A DNA stretch of 64,000 bases. Origin: Fontisubflavum oceani. Its GTDB lineage: Bacteria; Pseudomonadota; Alphaproteobacteria; Rhodobacterales; Rhodobacteraceae. Positions 46,915 through 56,423 of this stretch are shown here, one piece after another; positions within the stretch are counted from its first letter, which is position 1, and each line of letters opens with the position of its first letter. Under the pieces are notes generated by a model. It was not told the origin of the DNA, made no database searches, and saw only the letters and a list, made by a program, of their open reading frames with translations. The position numbers and the translations under genes were made by a program. Location: contig NZ_CP129111.1 in NCBI RefSeq assembly GCF_030407165.1, positions 2,294,001 through 2,358,000 of the forward strand, in the 5' to 3' direction.

Positions 46915-47580
46915 TTACGCTTGAAAGACATCTGGCAGAAGCCGCGCGGCCTCGTCGCGCGGACTGTTCAGCGCGTCTCGATCCTCGCCAGGGTAGAACC
47001 GGGCGCGGATCGCGGTTGGCATCGGGTTTGGCCGCAAGAGATGCACGCCCAGATGCGATTTGGCACTTTCGGCTTGCCAGCTTTGCACCAGTGCGCGCTC
47101 GGCGGCCTTGCTCATGGCGTAACCGGCGGCGAACTTCTCATCCCAATCGCTGTCGAAGAACACCGCTTTCGGCGCCTCCGCCGGCGCGATCAGCGGGTCG
47201 ACCAGCGCAATCAGCCGGGCGAAGGCGCGGATATTGGTGCCGATCAGCTTATCGAGATCTTTCGCGGTCAAATGTGGCGTGGGCGTCAGCGCGGTGGCGT
47301 GAAACGCGCTGTGGACCCAGATATCCGCTTTGCCCCATCGATCGAAGATCGAGCGGCAGAGATGCGCCATCGCGCCCTCATCGGTGACGTCCATCGGGGC
47401 CAGGGTCGCGCTGCCGCCGGCCGCTTGGATCCGGTCATCGAGTTCTTCCAACCCGCCGGTGGTCCGCGCCACGGCCACAACATGGGCGCCGCGCGCCGCC
47501 AACCATTCGGCACTGGCCGCGCCGATCCCGCGAGAGGCGCCGGTGACCAGCGCGATCTGTCCGTTCAAAAACTGTTCCAT
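46915..47580 (-). CDS. short-chain dehydrogenase/reductase
   Basis: A 221-residue classical SDR: cofactor loop VTGASRGIGAASAEWL, the segment TNIRAFARLIALVDP where NAG normally sits, and the catalytic pair YAMSK preceded by FFDSDWDEK supplying the serine. Start MEQFLNGQIALVTG at 47580. It resembles YciK-like oxidoreductases in arrangement. The substrate is not assignable. Divergent from bioY. Confidence 0.82.
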   Translation of the reverse strand: MEQFLNGQIALVTGASRGIGAASAEWLAARGAHVVAVARTTGGLEELDDRIQAAGGSATLAPMDVTDEGAMAHLCRSIFDRWGKADIWVHSAFHATALTPTPHLTAKDLDKLIGTNIRAFARLIALVDPLIAPAEAPKAVFFDSDWDEKFAAGYAMSKAAERALVQSWQAESAKSHLGVHLLRPNPMPTAIRARFYPGEDRDALNSPRDEAARLLPDVFQA

Positions 47581-47709
47581 GCGGGGCAAATGCAGGCTTT
47601 GACCGCGATTGGCAAGATGCCACGCCTGCGGCGGATTGCTTGACTTTGCTGCGCCTGCACGGGACAACACCGCTCAACAACAGTTTGCAGTTGCAAAAAG
47701 GAGAGGCCG

Positions 47710-48306
47710 ATGAGCCGTGACACCACCCTTAGCCAAGCCGCGCTTGGCACCGATGGCATCGGGCGCAAGGCGCTTCTGGTGCTCGGCGGAACCGCCTTTA
47801 TCGCCGCCGCGGCGCAGATTTCGATCCCGATGATCCCGGTGCCGATGACGCTGCAGACCTTGGCGATTTTGATCGTTGGTTTCGCCTACGGCTCCCGTTT
47901 GGGGGCGATCACGCTGGTGACCTATTTGGCCCAGGGCGCGATGGGGCTGCCGGTCTTTGCCAATGGCGCGAATGGCCTGGCGCTGATCGGGCCGACGGGT
48001 GGCTTCTTGGTCGGCTTCGTCGGCATGGCTTATCTGGCTGGCTTGGCGGCAGAGCGTGGATGGGCGCGGGGCGTCTTCACGACGGCGCTGTCCGCGATCG
48101 TGATCTCGGCGCTGCTCTATCTGCCTGGTGTCGCTTGGCCGATGGCTGTGGCGCAAGTCTTTGGTATCGAAGCCGGTTGGGTTGGCCTTTCGGCGGCACC
48201 GATCTGGGCGAATTTCGTGGCGCCGTTCTTGCTGGGTGACGTGATTAAATCCGTCCTTGTGGCGCTGATCGTCACCGGCGCGTGGCGGGCGCTGGCGCGT
48301 CGCTAA
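47710..48306 (+). CDS. bioY: BioY, biotin transporter S component
   Basis: A 198-residue membrane protein of the ECF biotin uptake system, with six hydrophobic segments. Family motifs are ISIPMIPVPMTLQTLAILIV near the N-terminus, YLAQGAMGLPVFANG and IGPTGGFLVGFVGMA. BioM and BioN are not adjacent; alphaproteobacterial BioY can work alone or with shared ECF modules. AAAGGAGAGG precedes ATG 47710. A strong terminator follows. Confidence 0.93.
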   Translation: MSRDTTLSQAALGTDGIGRKALLVLGGTAFIAAAAQISIPMIPVPMTLQTLAILIVGFAYGSRLGAITLVTYLAQGAMGLPVFANGANGLALIGPTGGFLVGFVGMAYLAGLAAERGWARGVFTTALSAIVISALLYLPGVAWPMAVAQVFGIEAGWVGLSAAPIWANFVAPFLLGDVIKSVLVALIVTGAWRALARR

Positions 48307-48330
48307 GGCCGCAAAACTTCGAACACGGAA

Positions 48331-48359
48331 AACGCCGCCCAAACCGGGCGGCGTTTTTT
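48331..48359 (+). terminator. rho-independent terminator after bioY
   Basis: AACGCCGCCC (48331-48340) and GGGCGGCGTT (48346-48355) form a perfect 10-bp stem with loop AAACC, running into six T. It ends 53 bases after the bioY stop. Confidence 0.9.
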
Positions 48360-48384
48360 GTTGGGATCGGCACCTTGATGACTG

Positions 48385-48810
48385 TTAGTTTGTTTCATCA
48401 TGCAGCCGCGTGAGAGCCGCTTCACAAACGCCGAGCGGCAGCCATTCGCAGCCTGCGCAAATCTGGGCAAGATCGCCGGGTTTGACCCGCTCTCGGATAC
48501 GCGATTTGGCCGCGCCCCATGTCAAGCGCTCGCCATCGATCAGCTCCAAGGCCGACGCATGGGCGGTGTCCAATCGGTCGATCTTTGCTTGGCTGGTGCA
48601 CAGCGTGCCGCGGCGCTTGGGGCAGGGCGCACAGATATCGTCGGTGGTTCGGACCACCTCAATCTCCGTCTGGTCGCCCTCGGCCGCCCTGAGCCGCCCG
48701 ACCACAATGGCCGTCATATTCGTGGTGAAGGCGTCGGAATAGCCTTTGCCCTCGAACCCGAGCGAGCACAAAAAATGGTGCGGCCGGTAGCGCAGGGGCG
48801 CGGCGCTCAC
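48385..48810 (-). CDS. DUF1284 cysteine-rich protein
   Basis: A 141-residue protein with the DUF1284 start YRPHHFLCSLGFEGKGYS and eight or so cysteines, including DICAPCPKRRGTLC and QICAGCEWLPLGVC. The clusters suggest bound iron-sulfur or zinc. Start is GTG 48810, overlapping the purF stop (GTGA), so it is co-translated with purF. Role unknown. Confidence 0.82.
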   Translation of the reverse strand: MSAAPLRYRPHHFLCSLGFEGKGYSDAFTTNMTAIVVGRLRAAEGDQTEIEVVRTTDDICAPCPKRRGTLCTSQAKIDRLDTAHASALELIDGERLTWGAAKSRIRERVKPGDLAQICAGCEWLPLGVCEAALTRLHDETN

Positions 48811-50301
48811 TCCGCTGGTTCCTGAACCTCGAATCCCTTGGCTTCCATATCCGTCGGACGGACCGGGTAATCGCCGGAGAAGCAGGCGTCACAATAGGCG
48901 GGCGATTTCGGGTTCCGGCCCTTGGATTCGCCCACCGCGCGATAGAGCCCGTCAAGCGAGATGAAGCGCAAGCTGTCGACTTGCAAATGGGTCTGCATCT
49001 CGTCTTCGGTCATGGTCGCGGCAAGGAGTTTCTCCCGCTGTGGTGTATCCACGCCGTAAAAACAGGGCCAAGCCGTCGGCGGCGAGGCGATGCGGAAATG
49101 CACCTCAGCCGCGCCGGCATCCAGGATCATCTCTTTGATCTTCCGGCTGGTGGTGCCGCGCACCACGCTGTCATCGACCAAGATCACCCGTTTGCCGCGA
49201 ATAAGGGCGCGGTTCACGTTCAGCTTCCAGGCGAACGCCCATATTGCGGATCTGCTCGGTCGGCTCGATGAAGGTCCGGCCCATGTATTGGTTGCGGATG
49301 ATCCCCATCGCGTAGGGGATGCCCGATTTCTGGCTATAGCCAATCGCCGCAGGCGTCCCGCTGTCGGGCACGGGGCAGACGATATCGGCGTCCACCGGCG
49401 CTTCACGAGCCAGTTCGACGCCGATCTGACGGCGGGTTTCGTAGACCGACTGGCCCCCAATCACACTGTCAGGGCGGCTGAAATACACATGTTCGAAGAT
49501 GCAGGGGCGGGGCTTGCGCGGTTCGAACGGCATGTAGCTTTCGACACCCGCGGGGGTGATCACCACCATCTCGCCCGGTTCCACATCGCGCACATAATCC
49601 GCGCCGATGATATCAAGCGCGCAGGTCTCGGAGCTGAGCACCCAGCCTTCGCCGATCCGGCCCAGAACCAGCGGGCGCACGCCAAGCGCATCCCGCACGC
49701 CGATCAGCTTGGTCCGCGTCATCGCCACAACGGAAAACGCGCCCTCGACTCGGCGGAGCGCGTCTTTCATCCGTTCGGGGATGGTTTTCTGATAACTGCG
49801 CGCCATCAGATGGATGATGCACTCACTGTCACTTGAGCTTTGGAAGATCGAGCCGCGCCCGATCAACTCACGCCGCAATTCCTCGGCATTCACGATATTG
49901 CCATTATGGGCCAGCGCCGCGCCGCCCATGGAGAATTCGCCGAAAAATGGCTGCACATCGCGGATCGCGGTATGGCCTTTGGAGCCGGTGGTGGAATAAC
50001 GCACATGGCCGATGGCCAGCGGGCCGGGCAGGGTCTCCATCACCTTATGCGAGGTGAAGTTGTCGCGCACATAGCCAAAGCGCCGGGCCGAGTTGAACCC
50101 GTGATCGGGGTGATGGGCAACGATGCCGCCGGCCTCCTGCCCCCGATGTTGTAGGGCATGTAGGCCGAGGGCCACGAAATTCGCCGCATCGGCGACGCCG
50201 ATCACGCCAAAGACGCCGCATTCCTCATGCAGTTTATCATCGTCAAACGCATCGAAAGGATGTGCGGGAAACCGGGCGTCGTCGCCAGTCCGGTGGCTCA
50301 T
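48807..50301 (-). CDS. purF: PurF, amidophosphoribosyltransferase (frameshifted)
   Basis: First committed step of purine synthesis (PRPP plus glutamine to phosphoribosylamine). After a short propeptide the N-terminal nucleophile is Cys28 in EECGVFGVIG. The glutaminase has HVRYSTTG and HNGNIVNAEELR. The PRPP-binding loop is VILVDDSVVRGTTSRKI and the C-terminus has CDACFSGDYPV. The frame breaks just before the PRPP loop. Removing one C of the CC at 49227-49228 restores NMGVRLKLNVNRALIRGKR and 497 residues. This is an extra base in the same context as the pdhA insertion. Confidence 0.94.
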
Positions 50302-50427
50302 TCAGTCGCTCCTGTGACAGCAGGCAAGGGCCGAATCCGATATTAGATTTAGGGCAGTATGTAGGGCGTCTGACCGGCGCTGTCACGCACCGGTTCATCA
50401 AGCTGTCACAATTGTTGCGGCGAGGCC

Positions 50428-51033
50428 CTAGTTCCCGGTCTCGGCCGGGGTCTCTTCGGCAGGGGCGGCATCTTCTGCGGCGGGTTCGGCGGAGTTGATC
50501 AGCTCTTCATAACGCTCCAAAATCCAGCCTGGTGCGTCGGTTGGGATTTGCGCCTCGATCCGCTCTTGCATCTGGCCGAAAATCTGCGCCGTGCGGCTGT
50601 CGTCGACCATCGGGATCGCTTGGTCGCCTGCGATGCGATCATAGACGATCAGCGCAACAACCACCAAAAGCACGCCCCGGGCAACACCGAAGAGGAACCC
50701 GAGCCCCGCATCAATCCCGCCCAGAACCGAGCGCTGAATGGCCGATGAAAACAGCGGCGTGAAGAGTGAGACCACCACCAGCGCAATGGCAAACACCCCG
50801 GCAAAGGCGGCAATGATGCCAAGTTCGTTGCTGTCGCCGATGAAGTCGCCGACATAAGGGATCTCGCGTACGAGCGGGAAGGCGGTCGGGGCAAAGATAA
50901 AAGCCACAATCGCGGCGATGACCCATCCGGCAATCGCCATGACTTCGCGGACAAACCCGCGGGAATAGGCCAAAATGGCGGAGATCACGATAACGGCTGC
51001 GACCACGCCGTCGATGATGGTGAAGCCTTCCAT
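50428..51033 (-). CDS. cvpA: CvpA family membrane protein
   Basis: A 201-residue inner-membrane protein with four membrane segments in the first 145 residues (GVVAAVIVISAILAYSRGFV, and GIDAGLGFLFGVARGVLLVV), then an acidic alanine/proline-rich cytoplasmic tail. Required for colicin V production in E. coli and generally linked to envelope integrity. Order radA-cvpA-purF is conserved in alphaproteobacteria. Confidence 0.9.
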   Translation of the reverse strand: MEGFTIIDGVVAAVIVISAILAYSRGFVREVMAIAGWVIAAIVAFIFAPTAFPLVREIPYVGDFIGDSNELGIIAAFAGVFAIALVVVSLFTPLFSSAIQRSVLGGIDAGLGFLFGVARGVLLVVVALIVYDRIAGDQAIPMVDDSRTAQIFGQMQERIEAQIPTDAPGWILERYEELINSAEPAAEDAAPAEETPAETGN

Positions 51034-51090
51034 AAGTGGCCCTCGTCCTGTTTCCTGGCACCCCTGCCGGTGCCGTTTGTTTTTAGGCGC

Positions 51091-52455
51091 TTAGCCCGCG
51101 CCGAATACATCCCCGACAAAGCGGGTCAAGTCGGCCATCGGGTTAAGCGTCATGCCCGCCCCATCGCCGGTTTTGCACCCCTCGGGTACGATCGCAGAGG
51201 AAAAACCAAGTTTCCGGGCTTCTTTCAACCTGTTTTCTGCCTGAGACACGGGTCTGAGTGCGCCAGAGAGGCTGAGTTCCCCGAAAACCACACAATGTGG
51301 CGGTATTGCGGCGTCTTCCCGCGCAGAGAGCAGCGCCGCAGCAACCGCCAGATCGGCGGCAGGTTCGGAAATCCGCATCCCGCCCGCGATGTTGAGATAA
51401 ACATCGAGCCCTTGGAACGAGATGCCAACGCGCGCCTCTAGCACCGCCAGGATCATCGACAGACGCCCGCTATCCCAACCCACGACCGCCCGCCGCGGCT
51501 GACTAAGTGAGGAAGGGGCCACAAGCGCTTGAATCTCCACCAGAACCGGCCGTGTCCCCTCGATCCCGGCAAAGACGACAGAGCCGGGGGCCGGATTGTC
51601 GCGGTCGGTCAGGAACAGCGCCGAGGGGTTCGGCACTTCGGCCAGTCCTGCACCGGTCATCTCAAACACACCGATTTCATCGGCGGGGCCGAAGCGGTTT
51701 TTCACGCTGCGCAGGATGCGGAATTGATGCCCACGCTCGCCTTCGAAATAGAGCACGGTGTCGACCATATGCTCCACCACGCGCGGGCCCGCGATCTGAC
51801 CTTCCTTGGTCACATGGCCGACCAACATCACCGCGACGCCGCGCTTTTTCGCAAATGTCACCAATTCATGCGCGGCAGCGCGGACTTGCGAGACGGACCC
51901 GGGCGCGCTTTCGACCGTGTCGAGCCACATCGTCTGGATCGAGTCGATGATCGCCAGATCGGGGCGCTCCGCATCCAGCGTCGTGAGGATATCGCGGAGA
52001 TTGGTTTCGGCGGCCAGTTTCACTTCGGCATCCGTCAGCCCCAACCGCTGCGCCCGCATCCGCACCTGGGCCGTGGCCTCTTCGCCTGAGACATAGATGA
52101 CTTTCAACCCGGTGCGCGCGAAACTCGCTGCGGCCTGCAGCAGAAGTGTCGATTTCCCGATACCGGGGTCCCCGCCGACCAGCGAAGCAGAGGCGGGAAC
52201 CAGGCCACCGCCCAAAACGCGGTCGAGTTCCGCCAAGCCGGAGCCTTGGCGCGGTGGCGGTGTTTCTTCAGTGGTCAGATCGGTCAAGGCCATCGCCCGG
52301 CCTTTCACGGCACCGAGCGATTTGCCCGGCCCCGATGACAGCGGCGCTTCTTCCGAAATGGTGTTCCACTCGCCGCAATTGTCACACCGGCCCGACCATT
52401 TCTTATGGACCGAGCCGCAGGCGGAGCAGATGAACTGGGTGACGGGTTTTGCCAT
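51091..52455 (-). CDS. radA: RadA, DNA repair/branch migration protein
   Basis: A 454-residue RecA-like ATPase acting in recombination intermediates. N-terminal C4 zinc finger (FICSACGSVHKKWSGRCDNC), Walker A GGDPGIGKSTLL, Walker B-type LAIIDSIQTMW, the RadA hallmark KNRFG (SVKNRFGPADEIG), and a C-terminal Lon-like domain (LNIAGGMRISEPAADLAVAA). Intact. First gene of the radA-cvpA-purF-DUF1284 series. Confidence 0.96.
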   Translation of the reverse strand: MAKPVTQFICSACGSVHKKWSGRCDNCGEWNTISEEAPLSSGPGKSLGAVKGRAMALTDLTTEETPPPRQGSGLAELDRVLGGGLVPASASLVGGDPGIGKSTLLLQAAASFARTGLKVIYVSGEEATAQVRMRAQRLGLTDAEVKLAAETNLRDILTTLDAERPDLAIIDSIQTMWLDTVESAPGSVSQVRAAAHELVTFAKKRGVAVMLVGHVTKEGQIAGPRVVEHMVDTVLYFEGERGHQFRILRSVKNRFGPADEIGVFEMTGAGLAEVPNPSALFLTDRDNPAPGSVVFAGIEGTRPVLVEIQALVAPSSLSQPRRAVVGWDSGRLSMILAVLEARVGISFQGLDVYLNIAGGMRISEPAADLAVAAALLSAREDAAIPPHCVVFGELSLSGALRPVSQAENRLKEARKLGFSSAIVPEGCKTGDGAGMTLNPMADLTRFVGDVFGAG

Positions 52456-52611
52456 GACACAGGCCTAGCGCAGCGGTTGGGGGATGACCAGACGCTGCCT
52501 CGGTGTTCGCGGTGCGAGCAAAGACAAACGTGCCACGCAACCGGGGCGGCCTTCTCGCCGCAGATTTCGGGCACTTTGTTTTCAGAAAAATGTTTTCAAG
52601 TGATAGGGTTC

Positions 52612-52640
52612 TTGACAATTTTCCATTGTTCTTCCCTAAT
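52612..52640 (+). promoter_or_regulatory. sigma70-like promoter of the outer-membrane protein gene
   Basis: TTGACA (52612-52617), a 17-base spacer, and CCTAAT (52635-52640), 93 bases before the ATG at 52733. The -35 box is perfect; the -10 is weak. This region is AT-rich relative to its surroundings. Confidence 0.5.
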
Positions 52641-52732
52641 CCTGCATGGCGGTCTTGGCGGCATGGGTGGCGTGCCCTAAAGGTTGGCATGTGACTGTAT
52701 TTACACAGTTTTTGAATTAGGCGGGATAGAAT

Positions 52733-54184
52733 ATGAGCAGTAAAAAAGCGGGGGTTCTTGCAGCAACCGCGTTGGGCCTTTGTCTGAGCAGTGGTGCGCT
52801 AGCTCAGGACCAACGATTTGATGTCACAGTGACAGATAGTGATCGGCCTTATGGAACGGCCGGATACACGTTTGTTGTCATCCCAGTCACAGTATTGGAC
52901 GCCCCGAATTTTCGGGTCGATGCCGTAAATACGGTGGGCACGATCAACCAGGTTAGTATTGTCGATTTCATCATTTTTCTTGACGGTGTCACCATTCCCG
53001 AAGGCCCGGGGACAAGTTTTTCTTCACACGCGGCCGAACCAACGGCGGTAGGTTATTTCTGGGACGATTCTCCGCAGTCTCAAAACCCGACCGCATTGTC
53101 TGACGCCGCGGCAGGGCCACTGACCAACGGCGATTTTCAGCTCGTCGTGGCCCCTTTTGACAATTCGGGCACCGGCGGCGATTACACGGTCACTTTGGAG
53201 CTATACGGCGTAACCTCTCCGATCGCGCCGCTGCTTGGTCCGACGACAGAAGAAGAATTGGCCAATCTGATGGCGGCGACCAGTGGTGCGACACTGGTGT
53301 TTGTCAATAGCGCCGGAAATGTCGTCCGTATTCAAGGGCAGGCCAGTCTTGTCGCTCGGGACCAGCAGATGACAGCCACACGGGCAGGCGGCGGTTCCAA
53401 CGCTGATCTGGTCACCGTCTCCACCCGGAACAACCAAACCGGACTAGTCGGCAATCTGTATACTTGGGCCGAAATCACCGGATTGCGCGCAGAAGACGAC
53501 GCGAATGACCGCGATTTCACCGGCCGCGGTTTTCAGATTGGCGGCGACGTTCCGATTTCGCCGAACATGGTCGCAGGCCTCAGCTTCGGCGTTCAGGACC
53601 TTGATGTGTCTGGCCCGAGTTTCAGCCAAGAGGGTGTGCTGCGCTATCTTCAGCCCTACTTGGCTTACCAATCCGGCCCCTGGAGCGGGGAGGCGAACAT
53701 TATCTATGGGCTTGGTGAGTTTACGCAGACTTCAACCAGTGGCACCGGCACTGGAGATACGCGCTTGGCCGCATTGAGTCTGTCTGGTGGGTATGATTTC
53801 GACATGGGCGACGGCTTGACGCTTCGGCCCACCCTCGGTCTAACTCATGGCACTGAAGAGGTTACTGGTGATACCGGCACCTTGGCGGGCGCGGGATCTA
53901 CAACAGTGCGGTTCACCGAGGTGTCACTAGGTGGACGCTTGACGCGGAACACCGCACACGGATCGTTCTTTGCTGGCTTACATGCCGATTGGCAGGACAC
54001 CAGCGGAGACACCCAGATCGTGTCCGACCTTTTGGCCGAAGACGGTTGGACCGGGCGGCTGGAGCTTGGCGGTTCATTCGAATCTGACAACGGCCTATTG
54101 TTCGACACTTCCGTCGAGTTGGGCGGATTGGGTGGAGATTTCCGTAGCACCAGCGGCGCATTGCGCCTGGCGATCCGGTTCTAG
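52733..54184 (+). CDS. outer-membrane beta-barrel protein, autotransporter-like
   Basis: A 483-residue protein with a signal peptide (MSSKKAGVLAATALGLCLSSG, then ALAQ). Residues about 25-165 look like a beta-sandwich passenger, 190-235 a linker (GQASLVARDQQMTATRAGGG), and 235-483 alternating beta strands of an autotransporter-type barrel, ending LRLAIRF with the terminal Phe used for outer-membrane insertion. Codon use is more AT-tolerant than its neighbours, which hints at different origin or expression. No adhesin or enzyme motif is recognised. The stop shares CTAG with the convergent pqiA-like gene. Confidence 0.8.
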   Translation: MSSKKAGVLAATALGLCLSSGALAQDQRFDVTVTDSDRPYGTAGYTFVVIPVTVLDAPNFRVDAVNTVGTINQVSIVDFIIFLDGVTIPEGPGTSFSSHAAEPTAVGYFWDDSPQSQNPTALSDAAAGPLTNGDFQLVVAPFDNSGTGGDYTVTLELYGVTSPIAPLLGPTTEEELANLMAATSGATLVFVNSAGNVVRIQGQASLVARDQQMTATRAGGGSNADLVTVSTRNNQTGLVGNLYTWAEITGLRAEDDANDRDFTGRGFQIGGDVPISPNMVAGLSFGVQDLDVSGPSFSQEGVLRYLQPYLAYQSGPWSGEANIIYGLGEFTQTSTSGTGTGDTRLAALSLSGGYDFDMGDGLTLRPTLGLTHGTEEVTGDTGTLAGAGSTTVRFTEVSLGGRLTRNTAHGSFFAGLHADWQDTSGDTQIVSDLLAEDGWTGRLELGGSFESDNGLLFDTSVELGGLGGDFRSTSGALRLAIRF

Positions 54185-54627
54185 ACCTTGATCCCGAGGC
54201 GCTTGGCGGTTGCGACGGAGAGCAAGAGTGACCCTAAAACGCACCCTGTGAAGAGCCAAAGGCCCCAGGCGGTTTCTATGCGACCGACGGTGATGCCTTT
54301 GGCGATCACAATGTAGAGCGCGATCAAGAACACATCCGCCATCGCCAGCTTGCCGAGGAGGCTGGTCAGGCCCAGGAACCGCTCGGGCAGGCGGCGCAGA
54401 TGGATCAGCGCCAGCGTGATGGTTTTGCCCATGGGCGCGATCAGCGCGAAGAAGATCACCAGAAGCGCCAGCAGCTTTTCATCCTCCCAAAGCGCCGCGA
54501 TGCCAGAGAGGACCGAGATTTCCTCCAGGCCGAAAAGCGGCAGTAACCCGGCGCGCATCAAAGGTGCGGTCCAGGAAATTGGGAAGAGGATCAGAAGCGC
54601 CAGATTGGCGAGGACGAGCAGGCGCAT
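54181..54627 (-). CDS. PqiA-family (paraquat-inducible protein A) membrane protein
   Basis: A 148-residue protein with four membrane segments (LLVLANLALLILFPISWTAP, LLALLVIFFALIAPMGKTIT and two more) and the PqiA-like segment LGKLAMADVFLIALYIVIAKG. It corresponds to one of the two repeats of E. coli PqiA and lacks the zinc-ribbon cysteines. PqiA/LetA proteins act in lipid transport between membranes; a single-domain version may be a partner of an MCE protein elsewhere. Start ATG 54627. Confidence 0.75.
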   Translation of the reverse strand: MRLLVLANLALLILFPISWTAPLMRAGLLPLFGLEEISVLSGIAALWEDEKLLALLVIFFALIAPMGKTITLALIHLRRLPERFLGLTSLLGKLAMADVFLIALYIVIAKGITVGRIETAWGLWLFTGCVLGSLLLSVATAKRLGIKV

Positions 54628-54837
54628 GGGCCGGGCCTTTCGGTCAGGTCGTTGAACGGCACATGGCCCGATGCGCGCCGCCACGCAAGTCTTGGCAGGA
54701 AATCGCCACGTGCCGCGTGGGGCTGATTGATAAAATGTTCATGATATGTTCTCGTGCGTTTATGTTGTCCACGATAGCCGATGGCGATGTGCAGTCGTCG
54801 CCCAATGGTTGGCAGAAGAGGAATATGGTGAGGATTG

Positions 54838-55416
54838 ATGGAACGCCCGCGTGACTCTTCGATGATCTTTGACATCCGCCCTGCGGATTGGGCCGGGTTT
54901 AGCGCGGTGATGGGTGAGAAGGGCGGCTGCGGCGGCTGTTGGTGCATGCTCTGGCGCTTGTCCAAAGCCGAGATGGACGCGCAGATGGGCGCGGGCAATC
55001 GGGCCGCGATGAAAGCGCTGTTCGAGGCGGGCGAGGTGCCGGGCCTTGTGGCCTATCACGATGCGGTGGCGGTGGGCTGGATACAGGTGGCGCCGCGCGC
55101 GGAGTTCCCCCGGCTCGAACGGTCCCGGGTGTTGCAGCCGGTGGATGACCTGCCGGTCTGGAGCGTGTCCTGTTTCCTGGTCGATAAACGGTTCCGACGG
55201 ACAGGGCTTTCGGTTCAATTGCTGCGCGCGGCTTGCGATTTTGCGCAAGAACGCGGCGCGGAGGTCTTGGAAGGCTATCCAATCGACACCCCGAAAAAGA
55301 GCTATCCGCCGGTCTATGCTTGGACGGGATTTGCTGGCGCATTCCAGGCGGCGGGCTTCGCCGAGGTGGCGCGCCGATCCGACACAAGGCCGATCATGCG
55401 GAAAACCTTAAGCTAA
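54838..55416 (+). CDS. GNAT family N-acetyltransferase
   Basis: A 192-residue acetyltransferase with the GGCGGCWCMLWRL motif near the N-terminus, characteristic of one GNAT subgroup, and the acetyl-CoA loop in DKRFRRTGLSVQLLRAAC. C-terminal YPIDTPKKSYPPVYAWTG. The start is uncertain: GAGGA lies 3 bases before ATG 54838, and ATG 54862 (MIFDIRPADW) is possible. Substrate unknown. Confidence 0.75.
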   Translation: MERPRDSSMIFDIRPADWAGFSAVMGEKGGCGGCWCMLWRLSKAEMDAQMGAGNRAAMKALFEAGEVPGLVAYHDAVAVGWIQVAPRAEFPRLERSRVLQPVDDLPVWSVSCFLVDKRFRRTGLSVQLLRAACDFAQERGAEVLEGYPIDTPKKSYPPVYAWTGFAGAFQAAGFAEVARRSDTRPIMRKTLS

Positions 55417-55419
55417 GCT

Positions 55420-56196
55420 TTATTCTGCCGGCGAAGACGCCGTGTGCATGGTGATCACCCGCGGTTCATCCGCCGGGCGGTGACGCAGCTCGAAGCCCAG
55501 TTCGGTCAGCGCCGCGCGCAATTGGTGTTCCACGGCGCGGCGTTTCTCGCCAAGACGGATTTCTTCGTCTTCCACCTGCTCGGCCAACACCGTCAGCTCG
55601 GCACAGGCGGCCCGCGCACGATCCAGATGCGCCTCAAACCCATCGATTTCATGTTGCCGCTGCTGCAAGAACCGGCGCGCGCGCTCGATCTTTTCGACGC
55701 TGAAGCTCTGCGCCAATTGACGGCTTTCCAAGCTCATCTGCGCCGCCAGTTCGAGGATCTGTGGCTCCAGGGTTTCCAGCTCGGGATGTTCCTGCAGAAA
55801 CGCATAGCGCTCCCGCACCGCGTCGAACTCGCGATCAAGGCCAAAGAACCCTTCACGGTCGGCTTTGTGGCACGCGGCATAGGCCCGGGCCACATCCTCC
55901 ATTCGCACCCGGAAATCCCGATGACTGGTCTCCAGCCGTATCATCCGCACATTTGCCGGCAGATAGAGGCTGAGCAGGATAACCAATGCGGTCACACCGA
56001 TTTGCAGATATCGCCCGCCATCGGGCAGGGTGGTCGTGCCAAAGCTCAGCGGAAGGTCAAGCCAAGGCAAAACCCCAAATGCCGCCGCAAGTGCCGCGGC
56101 CAACAAGACCGCCGCTGCCACCACGACGATCACCATAGCGAGGCGCTGTAAAATCGAGGTCATCGACCCCAAAAATCTACCCATCCAATCAAACAT
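55420..56196 (-). CDS. membrane-anchored coiled-coil protein of unknown function
   Basis: A 258-residue protein with two membrane segments in the first 85 residues (LAMVIVVVAAAVLLAAALAA, and IGVTALVILLSLYLP). A long charged cytoplasmic coiled coil follows (REGFFGLDREFDAVRERYAF, LEQVEDEEIRLGEKRRAVE-like heptads). Similar Rhodobacterales proteins are sometimes labelled DNA repair proteins, without evidence I can see here. Three bases separate its stop from the convergent GNAT stop. Confidence 0.7.
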   Translation of the reverse strand: MFDWMGRFLGSMTSILQRLAMVIVVVAAAVLLAAALAAAFGVLPWLDLPLSFGTTTLPDGGRYLQIGVTALVILLSLYLPANVRMIRLETSHRDFRVRMEDVARAYAACHKADREGFFGLDREFDAVRERYAFLQEHPELETLEPQILELAAQMSLESRQLAQSFSVEKIERARRFLQQRQHEIDGFEAHLDRARAACAELTVLAEQVEDEEIRLGEKRRAVEHQLRAALTELGFELRHRPADEPRVITMHTASSPAE

Positions 56197-56423
56197 CGCG
56201 CGTCCCCCAACGAAAACAATGTCTTACCGGAAAGTTAACCACAATTTGGCCCAACTGTGGGCAAAATCTCGCCACAGTTCACGAAGGCGTGCGGAGCAAC
56301 AATATCTGGGGTGGCGGTGTGTTCCGGCACAAGATGATGACATCAGATGGTAACAATCGTCGACAAAGTCCGTGATCGGTTCCGGTTTGAGAACAGTGGC
56401 CGCATGGTCAAGCCGCCGCACTG

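Noticed and set aside
46900..46930. 6S RNA gene next to zapA
   Set aside because: In many bacteria ssrS follows zapA, but here the zapA stop abuts the convergent SDR stop with no space for an RNA gene.
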